64,000 nt of DNA from Hymenobacter sp. PAMC 26628 (lineage in GTDB: Bacteria; Bacteroidota; Bacteroidia; Cytophagales; Hymenobacteraceae), in NCBI RefSeq assembly GCF_001562275.1, contig NZ_CP014304.1, positions 4,464,001 to 4,528,000 on the forward strand. The letters run 5' to 3'. A model generated the notes under the pieces. It ran no database searches. It worked only from the letters and a program-made list of their open reading frames with translations, and was not told the origin of the DNA. Position 1 is the stretch's first letter. Every line of letters begins with the position of its first letter. Positions 1-8,397 of the stretch are shown piece after piece. The position numbers were made by a program, and so were the translations under genes.

Positions 1-1
1 T

Positions 2-379
2 GGCCGCACCGACCCCGCCCACGAGGGCAAGCCCGACTATGTATACGTCATCGGTTCCGACAAGCTGGCCTCGCAGCTGAAGGTGGTGGTGGAAGCTGAG
101 AACCAGCAGTACACGCGCCTAGCCCTCGACTACAAGTACGACGACCCAGCCGACCCCAACCGCTTCTACTACCGCTCCGACCACTACAACTTCGCGGCGC
201 ACGGCGTACCGGTGGCGTTTTTCTTCAACGGCGTGCACGCTGATTACCACCAGGAAACGGACGAAATCGCCAAGATTCAGTTCGACAAAATGGAGGCGCG
301 CGCCCGGCTCGTGTTCCACACCGCCTGGGCCCTGGCCAACCGCGACGTGCGTATTTTGGTTGACTCAAACAAGCCTTAA
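2..379 (+). CDS. M28 family metallopeptidase, C-terminal part (cut by window start)
   Basis: Only the last 125 or so codons are present; the reading frame is open from base 2 and ends at TAA 377-379. The translation (GRTDP..., then a YYRSDHYNF stretch and a C-terminal DSNKP) matches the C-terminus of the next gene almost residue for residue. It therefore belongs to the same zinc aminopeptidase family (M28), and the His in SDHYNF is the last zinc ligand in that family. The spacing of 24 bases to the next gene suggests one transcript with the second copy. The N-terminal half, signal peptide and other metal ligands lie outside the window, so activity cannot be judged. Confidence 0.9.
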   Translation, partial: GRTDPAHEGKPDYVYVIGSDKLASQLKVVVEAENQQYTRLALDYKYDDPADPNRFYYRSDHYNFAAHGVPVAFFFNGVHADYHQETDEIAKIQFDKMEARARLVFHTAWALANRDVRILVDSNKP

Positions 380-403
380 TCCCTTTTTTCTTTTCCCAAA
401 TCC

Positions 404-2071
404 ATGCGCAACACGCTCATTATGACGCTGGCCGGGGCCCTATTGGGCACGGCGGTGCTGGCCCAGCAGGGCCCCCACGGCAAGGTAAAAATCAAGTCGA
501 AGCCCGGGCGCACCGCGGCGGCGCCCGCCCCCGCGGCCGCGCCGGCCCCGCCCACCGATTGGTCGGTGCCCTACGCCGCCAGCATCACCCCCGACGGCCT
601 GCGCAAAGACCTGAGCGTGCTGGCCTCGGACGAGTACGAGGGCCGCGAAACCGGCACCAAGGGCCAGCGCATGGCCGCCGATTACATTAGCAAGCGCTTC
701 ACGGCCCTGGGCCTGGCGGGCCCCGTGCAGGGCTCGGACAACGCCTACATCCAGCACTTCACGCTGGAAAGCCGGAGCTGGGGCGATGGTATCAGCCTGA
801 AGGTGGGCAAACAGGCTTTCCAATGGGGCAAAGATTTCTACTCGGCTTCCGGCGACTCGCCCTTCCCAACCGAAACGGAGTTGCAATTCGTGTTCGCGGG
901 CTACGGCCTGGATTTGCCAAATTACTCCGATTATACTGGCCTCGACGTGACCGGTAAGGACGTCATTGTGTTGGCCGGTGAGCCACTGGACGCCCAAGGC
1001 AAATCCTTACTCGGCACCGATGGCAAGTCCGTGAAGCTTACGGGCCCTGGCAATATGGTGACGGCCGCTACCAAACACGGGGCCCGTAGCATCTTGATTC
1101 TGGACACGAATGCTGATGACTTTGCCACCACCCTCGAGCGCGTGGCGTCCTACATCAAGCAGCCGCGCCTGGTAGCGGCCGGCCAAACGGCCCCGAAGCG
1201 TACAGCGGCCTTCAGACTGGGACCCGCCGCGTCCTACGCCTTGCTGCACACCAACGGAGCCACGCTGAAGAAGTACGAAGCCGCCACCACTGCGGCCGGC
1301 AAGCCGGTGAAAGCGTCCTTCAAACCTACTAAAACCACTCTCGCCGCCCCGCGCAAGGTAGAACCGCTCGCGACCGAAAACGTGCTGGGCTACCTCGAAG
1401 GCGGCGATAAGAAGGACGAGCTGGTGGTGATGTCGGCCCACTACGACCACCTGGGCGTGAAGGACGGCAAGGTATTCAATGGGGCTGACGACGACGGCTC
1501 GGGCACGGTGAGCGTGCTCTCGTTTGCTGATGCCTTTGTGCAGGCCAAGAAGGACGGGCACGGGCCCCGGCGCAGCATTTTATTCCTGGCCAACACGGGC
1601 GAGGAAGAGGGCCTGCTCGGCTCGCAGTACTACACCGACCACCCCGTGTTTCCGCTCGAAAGCACCGTGGCCGACGTGAACATCGACATGGTGGGCCGCG
1701 TGGACCCCGAGCACGAGGGCAAGGGCGACTACGTGTACATCGTGGGGGCCGACAAGCTCTCGTCGGAGCTGAACGCCGTGAGCGAGGCCACGAACCAGAA
1801 GTACAACCCCATCGCGCTGGATTACAAGTACAACGACCCCAACGACCCCGAGCACATCTACTACCGCTCGGACCATTACAACTTTGCCAAGCACAAGATT
1901 CCGGTGGCCTTCTACACCAGCGGCCTGCACGCCGACTACCACAAGGAAACCGACGAGGTGGACAAAATTAACTTCCCGGCCATGGCCCGCCGCGACCAGC
2001 TCATCTTCCACACCGCCTGGGAGCTGGCCAACCGCGACAACCGCCCGGTGGTGGATTCCAACAAACCGTAG
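404..2071 (+). CDS. Secreted M28 family zinc peptidase with inserted PA-like domain
   Basis: 555 residues. The N-terminus is a signal peptide (MRNTLIMTLAGALLGTAVLA), followed by a Pro/Ala-rich linker to about residue 50. Residues about 60-330 hold the start of the peptidase fold and a protease-associated-like insert. The zinc site is complete: H346 in SAHYDHLG, D362-D364 in NGADDDGSGT, E400-E402 in NTGEEEGLLGS, D428 in DMVGRVD and H491 in YRSDHYNF. By family it is an exported aminopeptidase acting in the periplasm or outside the cell; the substrate is unknown. It is a tandem paralogue of the truncated gene upstream and is followed by a strong terminator, so the pair probably forms one unit. 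Confidence 0.93.
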   Translation: MRNTLIMTLAGALLGTAVLAQQGPHGKVKIKSKPGRTAAAPAPAAAPAPPTDWSVPYAASITPDGLRKDLSVLASDEYEGRETGTKGQRMAADYISKRFTALGLAGPVQGSDNAYIQHFTLESRSWGDGISLKVGKQAFQWGKDFYSASGDSPFPTETELQFVFAGYGLDLPNYSDYTGLDVTGKDVIVLAGEPLDAQGKSLLGTDGKSVKLTGPGNMVTAATKHGARSILILDTNADDFATTLERVASYIKQPRLVAAGQTAPKRTAAFRLGPAASYALLHTNGATLKKYEAATTAAGKPVKASFKPTKTTLAAPRKVEPLATENVLGYLEGGDKKDELVVMSAHYDHLGVKDGKVFNGADDDGSGTVSVLSFADAFVQAKKDGHGPRRSILFLANTGEEEGLLGSQYYTDHPVFPLESTVADVNIDMVGRVDPEHEGKGDYVYIVGADKLSSELNAVSEATNQKYNPIALDYKYNDPNDPEHIYYRSDHYNFAKHKIPVAFYTSGLHADYHKETDEVDKINFPAMARRDQLIFHTAWELANRDNRPVVDSNKP

Positions 2072-2092
2072 CCAGTTTTAAAGTAGCTTTAT

Positions 2093-2126
2093 GCAGGGCG
2101 CGGCCAAACCGCGCCCTGCTTTTTTT
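2093..2126 (+). terminator. Rho-independent terminator after the M28 peptidase genes
   Basis: Perfect 11-bp inverted repeat (2093-2103 and 2109-2119, loop CCAAA) followed directly by seven T residues. It lies 21 bases after the peptidase stop codon and just before the LutB-like gene. Confidence 0.9.
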
Positions 2127-2140
2127 GTCCCGCCCGCGCC

Positions 2141-3520
2141 ATGATCAAGTCCCAGCAATTTCAGGTCGACGCCGAAACCAAAGCCTTCGACCGCGAGCAC
2201 CGCCGCAAAATCCGGTTCAACATCGGCAAGTACGACGCGGCCGTGGCCCTGGGCATGAACCACTTCCAGGACCACGAGCTGGCCCGCGACCGGGGCGCCT
2301 ACCTAAAGGCGCAGGTGTTGGAGACGCTTGATGAGCACTTGCTGGCCTTCGAGGCGGCCTTTACGGCGCGCGGGGGCCGGGTTGTCTGGGCCCGCGACGC
2401 GGCCGAGGCCCTGGCCGAAATTGGCCGGCTGGCCGACGCCCGCGGGGCCCGCACCGTGGTGAAAGCCAAGAGCATGACCACGGAGGAAATCCACGTCAAC
2501 CAGTACCTGGCGGGCAAGGGCATCGAGTCGGTGGAAACCGATTTGGGCGAGTACATCGTGCAGCTCAACGGCGAACGGCCCTACCACATCGTGACGCCCG
2601 CCATGCACCTGAGCAAGGCCGACATCAACGACATTTTCGTGAAGCACCTGGGCACCGAGAGCACCGACGATGCCCAGCAGCTCGTGCTCACGGCCCGCCA
2701 CCTGCTGCGCGACAAGTACACGGCGGCCGAAATTGGCATCACCGGCGGCAACTTCCTGGTGGTCAAGGAAGGCGGCGTGGCCGTGACCGAGAACGAGGGC
2801 AACGCCCGCCTGTCGGCCACGTTCCCGAAGCTGCACATTGCCGTGGTGGGCATCGAGAAAGTCATTCCGCAGCTCACCGACCTCGACCTGTTTTGGCCGC
2901 TGCTGAGCACCAGCGGCACCGGCCAGCAGGTGACCGTGTACAATACGGTGTACTTCGGGCCCCGCCAGCCCGGCGAGCCCGACGGCCCCGAGGAGATGGT
3001 CGTGATTCTGCTCGACAACGGCCGCACCAACCTGCTGGCCCAGCCCGACAAGCGGGCCGCGCTGCGCTGCATTCGCTGCGGGGCCTGCCTGAACGTGTGC
3101 CCGGTGTACAAAAACATCGGCGGCCACACCTACGAAACCACCTACTCGGGGCCCATCGGCTCAGTCATCAGCCCGCACCTGAGCGGCCTGCCCGAACACA
3201 TGCACCTGAGCTACGCCAGCAGCCTGTGCGGGGCCTGCACCAGCGTGTGCCCAGTGCGCATCCCGCTGCACAACCTACTGCTGCTCAACCGCCAGCAGGC
3301 CGTGCGCGAGGGCCACGCCCCGGCCGCTGAGCGCGCCGCCATCGGCCTCTGGCGCTGGAGCATGCAGCACCGCTGGGCCCTGAACGTGCTGCCCGGGGCC
3401 CTAAAAGACTGGAGCCTGGGCCGCCTGCTCGACCAAGTGGGCTGGAGCAAGCGCCGCGCCGCCCTGGCCGCCGCGCCCCAATCGTTCGGGGAGTTGTGGA
3501 AGGCGCGCACTTCTCATTAG
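2141..3520 (+). CDS. lutB: LutB/LldF-family iron-sulfur protein (lactate oxidation type)
   Basis: 459 residues. The N-terminal two thirds form the LUD domain (motifs GITGGNFLVVKEGG and VVGIEKVIP). Two ferredoxin-type clusters follow: C310-C313-C316 with C320 before a Pro, and C363-C366-C370 before a Pro. The family is LutB of the LutABC L-lactate oxidation complex, a cytoplasmic electron-transfer protein. No lutA or lutC lies in the window: upstream are peptidases behind a terminator and downstream is a membrane protein. The partners are either elsewhere in the genome or this paralogue works with something else. The ATG at 2141 lies 14 bases after the terminator T-run, so the leader is very short. 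Confidence 0.88.
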   Translation: MIKSQQFQVDAETKAFDREHRRKIRFNIGKYDAAVALGMNHFQDHELARDRGAYLKAQVLETLDEHLLAFEAAFTARGGRVVWARDAAEALAEIGRLADARGARTVVKAKSMTTEEIHVNQYLAGKGIESVETDLGEYIVQLNGERPYHIVTPAMHLSKADINDIFVKHLGTESTDDAQQLVLTARHLLRDKYTAAEIGITGGNFLVVKEGGVAVTENEGNARLSATFPKLHIAVVGIEKVIPQLTDLDLFWPLLSTSGTGQQVTVYNTVYFGPRQPGEPDGPEEMVVILLDNGRTNLLAQPDKRAALRCIRCGACLNVCPVYKNIGGHTYETTYSGPIGSVISPHLSGLPEHMHLSYASSLCGACTSVCPVRIPLHNLLLLNRQQAVREGHAPAAERAAIGLWRWSMQHRWALNVLPGALKDWSLGRLLDQVGWSKRRAALAAAPQSFGELWKARTSH

Positions 3521-3570
3521 TATTGTCTAAGATGGCAGCGTTTTGAGCGGTGCATTCGTTAGAGGCTGCC

Positions 3571-4635
3571 ATGAGTTTAGAAAATTTACTGCATCCAGCC
3601 CTGCGCCTGCTAGCGGGCGCCGCCGGGACGGTGCAGGTCGTCATTACGCTGTCGGCGGCGGTGCGCTCGTTTGTGCTGCCCCGCAGCGAATCGGTGCGGC
3701 TGAACAACCACATTTTCTCCGCCATTCGCCTGTTTTTCGACTTCGCCGCCAGCCGTGCCAATAATTACGCCCGGCGCGACCGAATCATGGCCCACTACGC
3801 GCCCGTGGCCCTGGTGGCGCTGCCCATCGCGTGGCTGACCCTGGTGTGTCTGGGCTACACCGCCATCTACTGGGCCTTGGGCCTCGACTCGTGGCTGAAG
3901 TGCTACGAGTTGAGCGGCAGCTCGCTGCTCACGCTGGGCACCACGAGTGAGAACGGCTTACTCATCAACATCTTCAACTACTCCGAAGCCACGCTGGGGC
4001 TGCTGCTGCTCACGCTACTGCTCTCGTACCTGCCCACGCTCTACCAAGCGTTTTCGCGGCGCGAGGTAACGGTGTCACGCCTAGAGCTGCGCGCCGGCAC
4101 GCCCGCCACCTCCACCCACCTTATCGACTGGCTAAATTCCAGCGGCTCACTGGCCGACGACGACCTTCAATGGGCCGAGTGGGAGCAGTGGTTCGTGGAA
4201 ATAGAGGAAAGCCACACTTCGCTGCCCATCCTCAGCTTTTTCCGCTCGCCACAGCCGGGCCGCTCCTGGGTGATGACGGCGGGGCTGATTCTGGACACGG
4301 CCAACCTGATATTCTCGGCCCTTGATGTGCCCCACACCCGCCAGATGGAGCTGACCTTCAAGGCCGGCTCCCTGGCGATGAACCGGGTGTACCGCTTTTT
4401 TGACGTCAAAGCCGTCGCTGTTCCTTCAGCCGAGCTGCCTGGCCCCGAGCCCGGCACTGACCCCGCACACTCCGAGTTTTCCCAGGCCCTCAACGATTTG
4501 GCGGCCCTCGGTGTGTCCTTGTGCCCGGACCGGGCCACCGCCTGGGCCCAGTTCCAGGAGCGGCGCAAGCGCTACGCACCGGCCCTGAATTATTTGGCCG
4601 AACTCACGATGTCGCCCGAAACCCGGTCTTTATAG
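3571..4635 (+). CDS. Multi-pass membrane protein resembling a two-TM ion channel
   Basis: 354 residues from the ATG at 3571 (an in-frame GTG at 3550 would add seven). I do not recognise a named family. A hydrophobic stretch starting APVALVALPIAWLTL is followed by a short re-entrant-like segment SGSSLLTLGTTSENG and a second helix EATLGLLLLTLLLSYLPTLY that ends in a basic patch (SRRE). That order (TM1, pore loop, TM2) is the layout of two-TM potassium channels, but the filter reads TLGTT instead of TVGYG. About 200 C-terminal residues look cytoplasmic. It follows the LutB-like gene by 50 bases and is convergent with the serine dehydratase gene. A channel role is an inference from layout only. 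Confidence 0.7.
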   Translation: MSLENLLHPALRLLAGAAGTVQVVITLSAAVRSFVLPRSESVRLNNHIFSAIRLFFDFAASRANNYARRDRIMAHYAPVALVALPIAWLTLVCLGYTAIYWALGLDSWLKCYELSGSSLLTLGTTSENGLLINIFNYSEATLGLLLLTLLLSYLPTLYQAFSRREVTVSRLELRAGTPATSTHLIDWLNSSGSLADDDLQWAEWEQWFVEIEESHTSLPILSFFRSPQPGRSWVMTAGLILDTANLIFSALDVPHTRQMELTFKAGSLAMNRVYRFFDVKAVAVPSAELPGPEPGTDPAHSEFSQALNDLAALGVSLCPDRATAWAQFQERRKRYAPALNYLAELTMSPETRSL

Positions 4636-4651
4636 GGCCCCAGCGAGCACG

Positions 4652-5554
4652 CTAGCCCTCGTCGTCGGGCAGGATGTTGACGTCCTGCACCAGCACCATT
4701 TTCTCGATTTCGCGGCCCCGCTTGGTGTTGGCCAGGCCCCCAAGGGCGGTTTCCTTGTAGCGCGTTTCCATGCTCTGGCCCACCTCACCAAGGGCTGCCA
4801 CGCACTGGTCAACGGGAATCACGGGGTCGATGCCGGCAATGGCAATCTGGGCCGACGAAAAGGCGATGGCCGCCGCTGAGGCGTTGCGCACCACGCAGGG
4901 CACTTCCACCAGGCCCGCCACGGGGTCGCACACCAGCCCGAGCATGCACTGGATGGTGACGGCCACCGCCGCAAACACCTGCTCGACAGGGCCCCCGAGG
5001 CAGTACACGATGGCCCCGCTGCCCATGGCCGCCGCCGAGCCAGTTTCGGCCTGGCAGCCGCCCACGGCCCCGGCCAGCGAGGCGTTTTGCTCGATGATGA
5101 GGGCGATGCCGGCCGCCACCAGCAGCCCTTCCAGGATTTGGCGGTCGGAGAGTTTGTGGATGTCCTGGATGGTGACGAGCACGCCCGGCAAGATGCCCGA
5201 CGCCCCCGCCGTGGGCGCGGCCACCACCCGGCCCATGCACGAGTTCACCTCCTTGGCTCCCAACGCCCGCGTAATCAGCTGCTTGAACTCGGGCGAGAGC
5301 ACGGTGACGGGCGAGGCAGCAATTTTCTTCGCCCCGTTGTTGATCATGCCCGAGCGCGAGGTCATGTCGCCGGTGAGGCCCTCGTGCACGGCGTCGCGCA
5401 TCACGTCGTAGGCCCGCTGCAGGCCCGCCCAGATTTCGTCCTCTGTGCGGCCCTTCTGCTCGATTTCGTAGTCGAGCACCGGCTGGTGCAGTGGCGCGCC
5501 CGTGGCGGCGCAATGCGCTTGCCAGGAGGCAAAATCGGTGAACAAGAGCGACAT
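4652..5554 (-). CDS. sdaAA: L-serine ammonia-lyase (dehydratase), iron-sulfur type, alpha subunit
   Basis: 300 residues from the ATG at 5554 (MSLLFTDF). The longer open frame to 5770 is an artefact: its extra residues run over the hairpin downstream of msrB. Family motifs are clear: VLDYEIEQKGRTEDEIW near the N-terminus, the SCMGRVVAAPTAGASG segment, GGCQAETGSA, and CDPVAGLVEVPC, which together supply the cysteines for the 4Fe-4S cluster. The enzyme converts L-serine to pyruvate and ammonia in the cytoplasm. The length fits the separate alpha subunit of the two-subunit form, so a beta subunit gene should exist elsewhere; none is in the window. Confidence 0.93.
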   Translation of the reverse strand: MSLLFTDFASWQAHCAATGAPLHQPVLDYEIEQKGRTEDEIWAGLQRAYDVMRDAVHEGLTGDMTSRSGMINNGAKKIAASPVTVLSPEFKQLITRALGAKEVNSCMGRVVAAPTAGASGILPGVLVTIQDIHKLSDRQILEGLLVAAGIALIIEQNASLAGAVGGCQAETGSAAAMGSGAIVYCLGGPVEQVFAAVAVTIQCMLGLVCDPVAGLVEVPCVVRNASAAAIAFSSAQIAIAGIDPVIPVDQCVAALGEVGQSMETRYKETALGGLANTKRGREIEKMVLVQDVNILPDDEG

Positions 5555-5589
5555 GGCGGGTGGGAAAAGCGCGGGAGGAAGAAACAAAA

Positions 5590-5617
5590 CCCCGGCCAGC
5601 ACGAAGCCAAGCCGGGG
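5590..5617 (-). terminator. Probable terminator of msrB
   Basis: On the minus strand a 7-bp GC stem (5611-5617 with 5590-5596) is followed by TTTTG. It lies 30 bases after the msrB stop codon and 36 bases before the start of the serine dehydratase gene. The stem is short, so strength is uncertain. Confidence 0.55.
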
Positions 5618-5646
5618 CCTAAAAGTACGGTCGGGGGCCCCGAAAC

Positions 5647-6117
5647 CTACGCGGCCGAAGGCAGCGGCGCGTTTTCCGTCACCAGCTTGATGCTGGCTGA
5701 ATTGATGCACAGGCGCAAGCCGCTGGGCGCGGGCCCATCGGGGAACACGTGGCCTTGGTGGGCGTCGCACACGTTGCAGAGCACCTCCACGCGCACCATG
5801 CCGTAGCTGCTGTCTTTGTGGTAGCGAATAGCATCTTCCTCAACAGGTTGGGTGAAGCTCGGCCAGCCCGTGCCGCTCTCGAACTTGGTGCGCGAATCGT
5901 AGAGCGGGGTGCCGCAGCACACGCAGGCGTAGAGGCCAGCCTCGTGGGCTTCGCAGTACTCGCCGGTGAAGGCGCGCTCGGTGCCGTGCTCGCGCGTGAC
6001 GTGGTACTGCTCGGCAGTGAGCTGGGCGCGCCACTCGGCGGCGGTTTTCTCGACGCGGCGGGGGGGCGCGGGGGCCCCGTGGTTGGCCAGGCGGATGACG
6101 TCGTTCCAGGTTTGCAT
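5647..6117 (-). CDS. msrB: Peptide-methionine (R)-S-oxide reductase MsrB
   Basis: 156 residues from the ATG at 6117 (MQTWNDVI). Zinc-binding pairs are present at C65/C68 and C114/C117, and the catalytic Cys is C137 in GLRLCINSAS. The conserved KFESGTGWPSF motif is at about residues 78-88. The enzyme reduces methionine-R-sulfoxide in oxidised proteins, using thioredoxin. No signal peptide is visible, so it is probably cytoplasmic. It ends before a small terminator-like hairpin. The upstream frame to 6324 has no supporting homology and runs through the neighbouring gene region, so the internal ATG is preferred. Confidence 0.95.
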   Translation of the reverse strand: MQTWNDVIRLANHGAPAPPRRVEKTAAEWRAQLTAEQYHVTREHGTERAFTGEYCEAHEAGLYACVCCGTPLYDSRTKFESGTGWPSFTQPVEEDAIRYHKDSSYGMVRVEVLCNVCDAHQGHVFPDGPAPSGLRLCINSASIKLVTENAPLPSAA

Positions 6118-6208
6118 ATGGGATGGTTTTGGCGTTGAAGCAAAGGAAAGTATCGCGTACAAAACGCAATTTTTCGCCGGGAAGTTTATTCCTACCCTTC
6201 TTGGGGCC

Positions 6209-6748
6209 CTACAGCCATTTGCGAAGCAGCGCCAATCCCCCGGGCCAATCGCCGTGGCCACTGTCGGCGTTGACGTGGCCCGCCGGGCCCAGGCCCACCA
6301 ACTCGCTGCCCCACGCCGTAGCAAACTGCTGGGCCCGGGCCGCGCTCATCCATTCGTCGTTGCTGCTGGCCACCACCGTGCTCGCAAACGGCAGCCGCTG
6401 CAAGGGGATAGGGGCAAAGCCCGTGGTTGGAAACGCGGCGAAGCGGGTAGTTTCTACGTCGCTGGGGGCCACCAGCAGGGCCCCGCGAATGGCTTGCCCG
6501 TGCTGCGCCGCCCAGTGCGCCACCGTGGCGCAGCCCAGGCTGTGGGCCACCAGCACCACCCGGCTCAGGTCTTCGCCGGCCAGGGCTTGCGCCACCGTAT
6601 TCACCCACTCGGCGCGGTCCGGCGTGTCCCAGTCGCGCTGCTCGATGCGAATGAATTCGGGGTGGAGGCGCTCGAAGTACGTTTGCCAGTGGCGGGGCCC
6701 CGAATTGCCGAGGCCGGGCAAGATGAAGACGCGGGCAGGTTTTTGCAT
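6209..6748 (-). CDS. RBBP9/YdeN family alpha/beta hydrolase
   Basis: 179 residues from the ATG at 6748 (MQKPARVFILPG). Features of the family: LPGLGNSGPRHWQ at the N-terminus, the nucleophile elbow VAHSLGCA with Ser70, and a C-terminal AGHVNADSGHGDWP segment holding the probable catalytic His. These small serine hydrolases have mostly unknown substrates. The gene is divergent from nnr, with only 43 bases between the two start codons, so promoters must overlap or abut. Confidence 0.88.
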   Translation of the reverse strand: MQKPARVFILPGLGNSGPRHWQTYFERLHPEFIRIEQRDWDTPDRAEWVNTVAQALAGEDLSRVVLVAHSLGCATVAHWAAQHGQAIRGALLVAPSDVETTRFAAFPTTGFAPIPLQRLPFASTVVASSNDEWMSAARAQQFATAWGSELVGLGPAGHVNADSGHGDWPGGLALLRKWL

Positions 6749-6751
6749 CAC

Positions 6752-6759
6752 CAAAAGTA
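6752..6759 (-). promoter_or_regulatory. Bacteroidota -7 box upstream of the RBBP9-like hydrolase gene
   Basis: Minus-strand TACTTTTG (TAnnTTTG consensus) ends four bases before the ATG at 6748. Transcription would begin at or beside the start codon, giving a nearly leaderless message. No clear TTG was found at the -33 distance. Confidence 0.5.
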
Positions 6760-6791
6760 GCCTCGGCAGTTTTTCACGCGTTAATAGCCGC

Positions 6792-8300
6792 ATGAAAATC
6801 CTCACCGCCGCCCAAACCCGCCAGCTCGACCAGGCCACCATGCAAGCGCAGGGCATCACGTCCGTTGAACTGATGGAGCGCGCCGCTGGGGCCCTGGCCG
6901 GGTGGCTCACGCAGCGTTACACCCACGCCCGGGCCGGCGAAATCCTGGTGCTGTGCGGCCCCGGCAACAACGGCGGCGACGGCCTGGCCCTGGCCCGCCT
7001 GCTGCACGCGGCGGGCTACGCGGTGCACGTGGCCCTGCTGCCCGCCGCGCAGCACTCGGCCGACTGGCAGCATAACCGCCAGCACCTGCCCAGCGGCGTG
7101 CCGGTGGCCGAGCTGGCCACCAATGCGCTGCCGGCCATCGCGCCCGGGGCCCTGGTTATTGACGCGCTGTTTGGCACCGGCTTGGCGCGCCCACTGGGTG
7201 GGCTGGAGGCGACCGTGGTGGCGCACCTCACCCAAGCCAAGGCCTGCGTGGTGGCCGTGGACCTGCCCAGCGGCCTGCTGGCCGACGGGCCCCAGCCCGA
7301 CCCCGGGGCCCCGGTGGTGCGCGCTGACTACACCCTCAGCTTCGGGCTGCCCAAGCTGGCGTTTTTGCTGCCCCAGAACGCCGAGTACGTAGGCGAGTGG
7401 CACGTGCTGGACATCGGGCTGGACCAGGATTTCATCGACCAGGCCGATACGCCCTGGCACTTCACCCAGTTGCGCGACGCCGAAGTGGCCCTGCCGCGCC
7501 GCGGCAAGTTCGGCTACAAAAACACCTTCGGCCACGCGCTGCTGCTGGCGGGCAGCCGGGGCAAGATGGGCGCGGCGGTGCTGAGCGCGGGCGCCTGCCT
7601 GCGCGGCGGCGTGGGCCTGCTCACGGCGCACCTCCCCGGCGGGGGCTACGACATTTTCCAAACCACCCGCCCCGAGGCCATGTGCCTAACGGACGCGCAA
7701 GCCGATTTCATCAGCGGACTGCCCGACCTGGGGCCCTACCAGGCCGTGGGCATCGGCCCTGGGCTGGGGCAGGAAGCCGCCACCCGCGCTGTGCTGGAGC
7801 AGCTGCTGCGGACGGCTAAAGTGCCGCTCATCATCGACGCCGACGCGCTGAACCTGCTGGGCGCGCACCGCGAGTTGCTGGACTTGCTGCCCGAAAACAC
7901 GGTACTCACGCCCCACATCGGCGAGTTCACGCGCCTCACCGAGAAGGCCCGCGACGATTACCACCGCCTCGATTTGCTGCGCGCCTTCACCCAAAAATAC
8001 CGCTGCGTAGTGGTGCTTAAGGGCGCCTACACCGCCGTGGGGGCCCCCGACGGCCAGGTGTACCTCAACAGCACCGGCAACCCCGGCATGGGCACCGGCG
8101 GCAGCGGCGATGTGCTGACGGGCCTCGTGCTAGCCCTGCGCGCCGACCAGCGCCTGGGGCCCCTGCACGCCGCCCGCCTCGCCGTGCTGGCCCACGGCCA
8201 TGCCGGCGACCTGGCCGCCGCCGAAACCGGCGAGGCCGGCCTCATCGCCGGCGACCTAGTGGCGCACATCGGGCCGGCCTTGCAGGCGCTGACGGTTTGA
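6792..8300 (+). CDS. nnr: Bifunctional NAD(P)HX epimerase / ADP-dependent NAD(P)HX dehydratase
   Basis: 502 residues from the ATG at 6792 (MKILTAAQTRQLD). The first 210 residues are the YjeF-N epimerase domain with CGPGNNGGDGL. The rest is the YjeF-C dehydratase domain with GSRGKMG, LIIDADALNLL, LTPHIGEF, VVLKGAYT and the nucleotide-binding GMGTGGSGDVLTG. The protein repairs hydrated NADH and NADPH, a metabolite-repair function. Length is normal for the fused form. The longer open frame to 6123 overlaps the divergent hydrolase gene and is not real. The next gene starts about 100 bases downstream. Confidence 0.95.
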   Translation: MKILTAAQTRQLDQATMQAQGITSVELMERAAGALAGWLTQRYTHARAGEILVLCGPGNNGGDGLALARLLHAAGYAVHVALLPAAQHSADWQHNRQHLPSGVPVAELATNALPAIAPGALVIDALFGTGLARPLGGLEATVVAHLTQAKACVVAVDLPSGLLADGPQPDPGAPVVRADYTLSFGLPKLAFLLPQNAEYVGEWHVLDIGLDQDFIDQADTPWHFTQLRDAEVALPRRGKFGYKNTFGHALLLAGSRGKMGAAVLSAGACLRGGVGLLTAHLPGGGYDIFQTTRPEAMCLTDAQADFISGLPDLGPYQAVGIGPGLGQEAATRAVLEQLLRTAKVPLIIDADALNLLGAHRELLDLLPENTVLTPHIGEFTRLTEKARDDYHRLDLLRAFTQKYRCVVVLKGAYTAVGAPDGQVYLNSTGNPGMGTGGSGDVLTGLVLALRADQRLGPLHAARLAVLAHGHAGDLAAAETGEAGLIAGDLVAHIGPALQALTV

Positions 8301-8397
8301 GCGGGGCTTGGGCCCGGGCCCTGAATTTTTATTGTGCGCCGGCGGTGATATTTTCCCAAAGACCGGATTAATAACCAACCCATCTTCCGTGCCCGCT

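Noticed and set aside
5555..5770. N-terminal extension of the serine dehydratase gene
   Set aside because: The sequence crosses the hairpin downstream of msrB and overlaps the msrB end; the family starts at MSLLFTDF.
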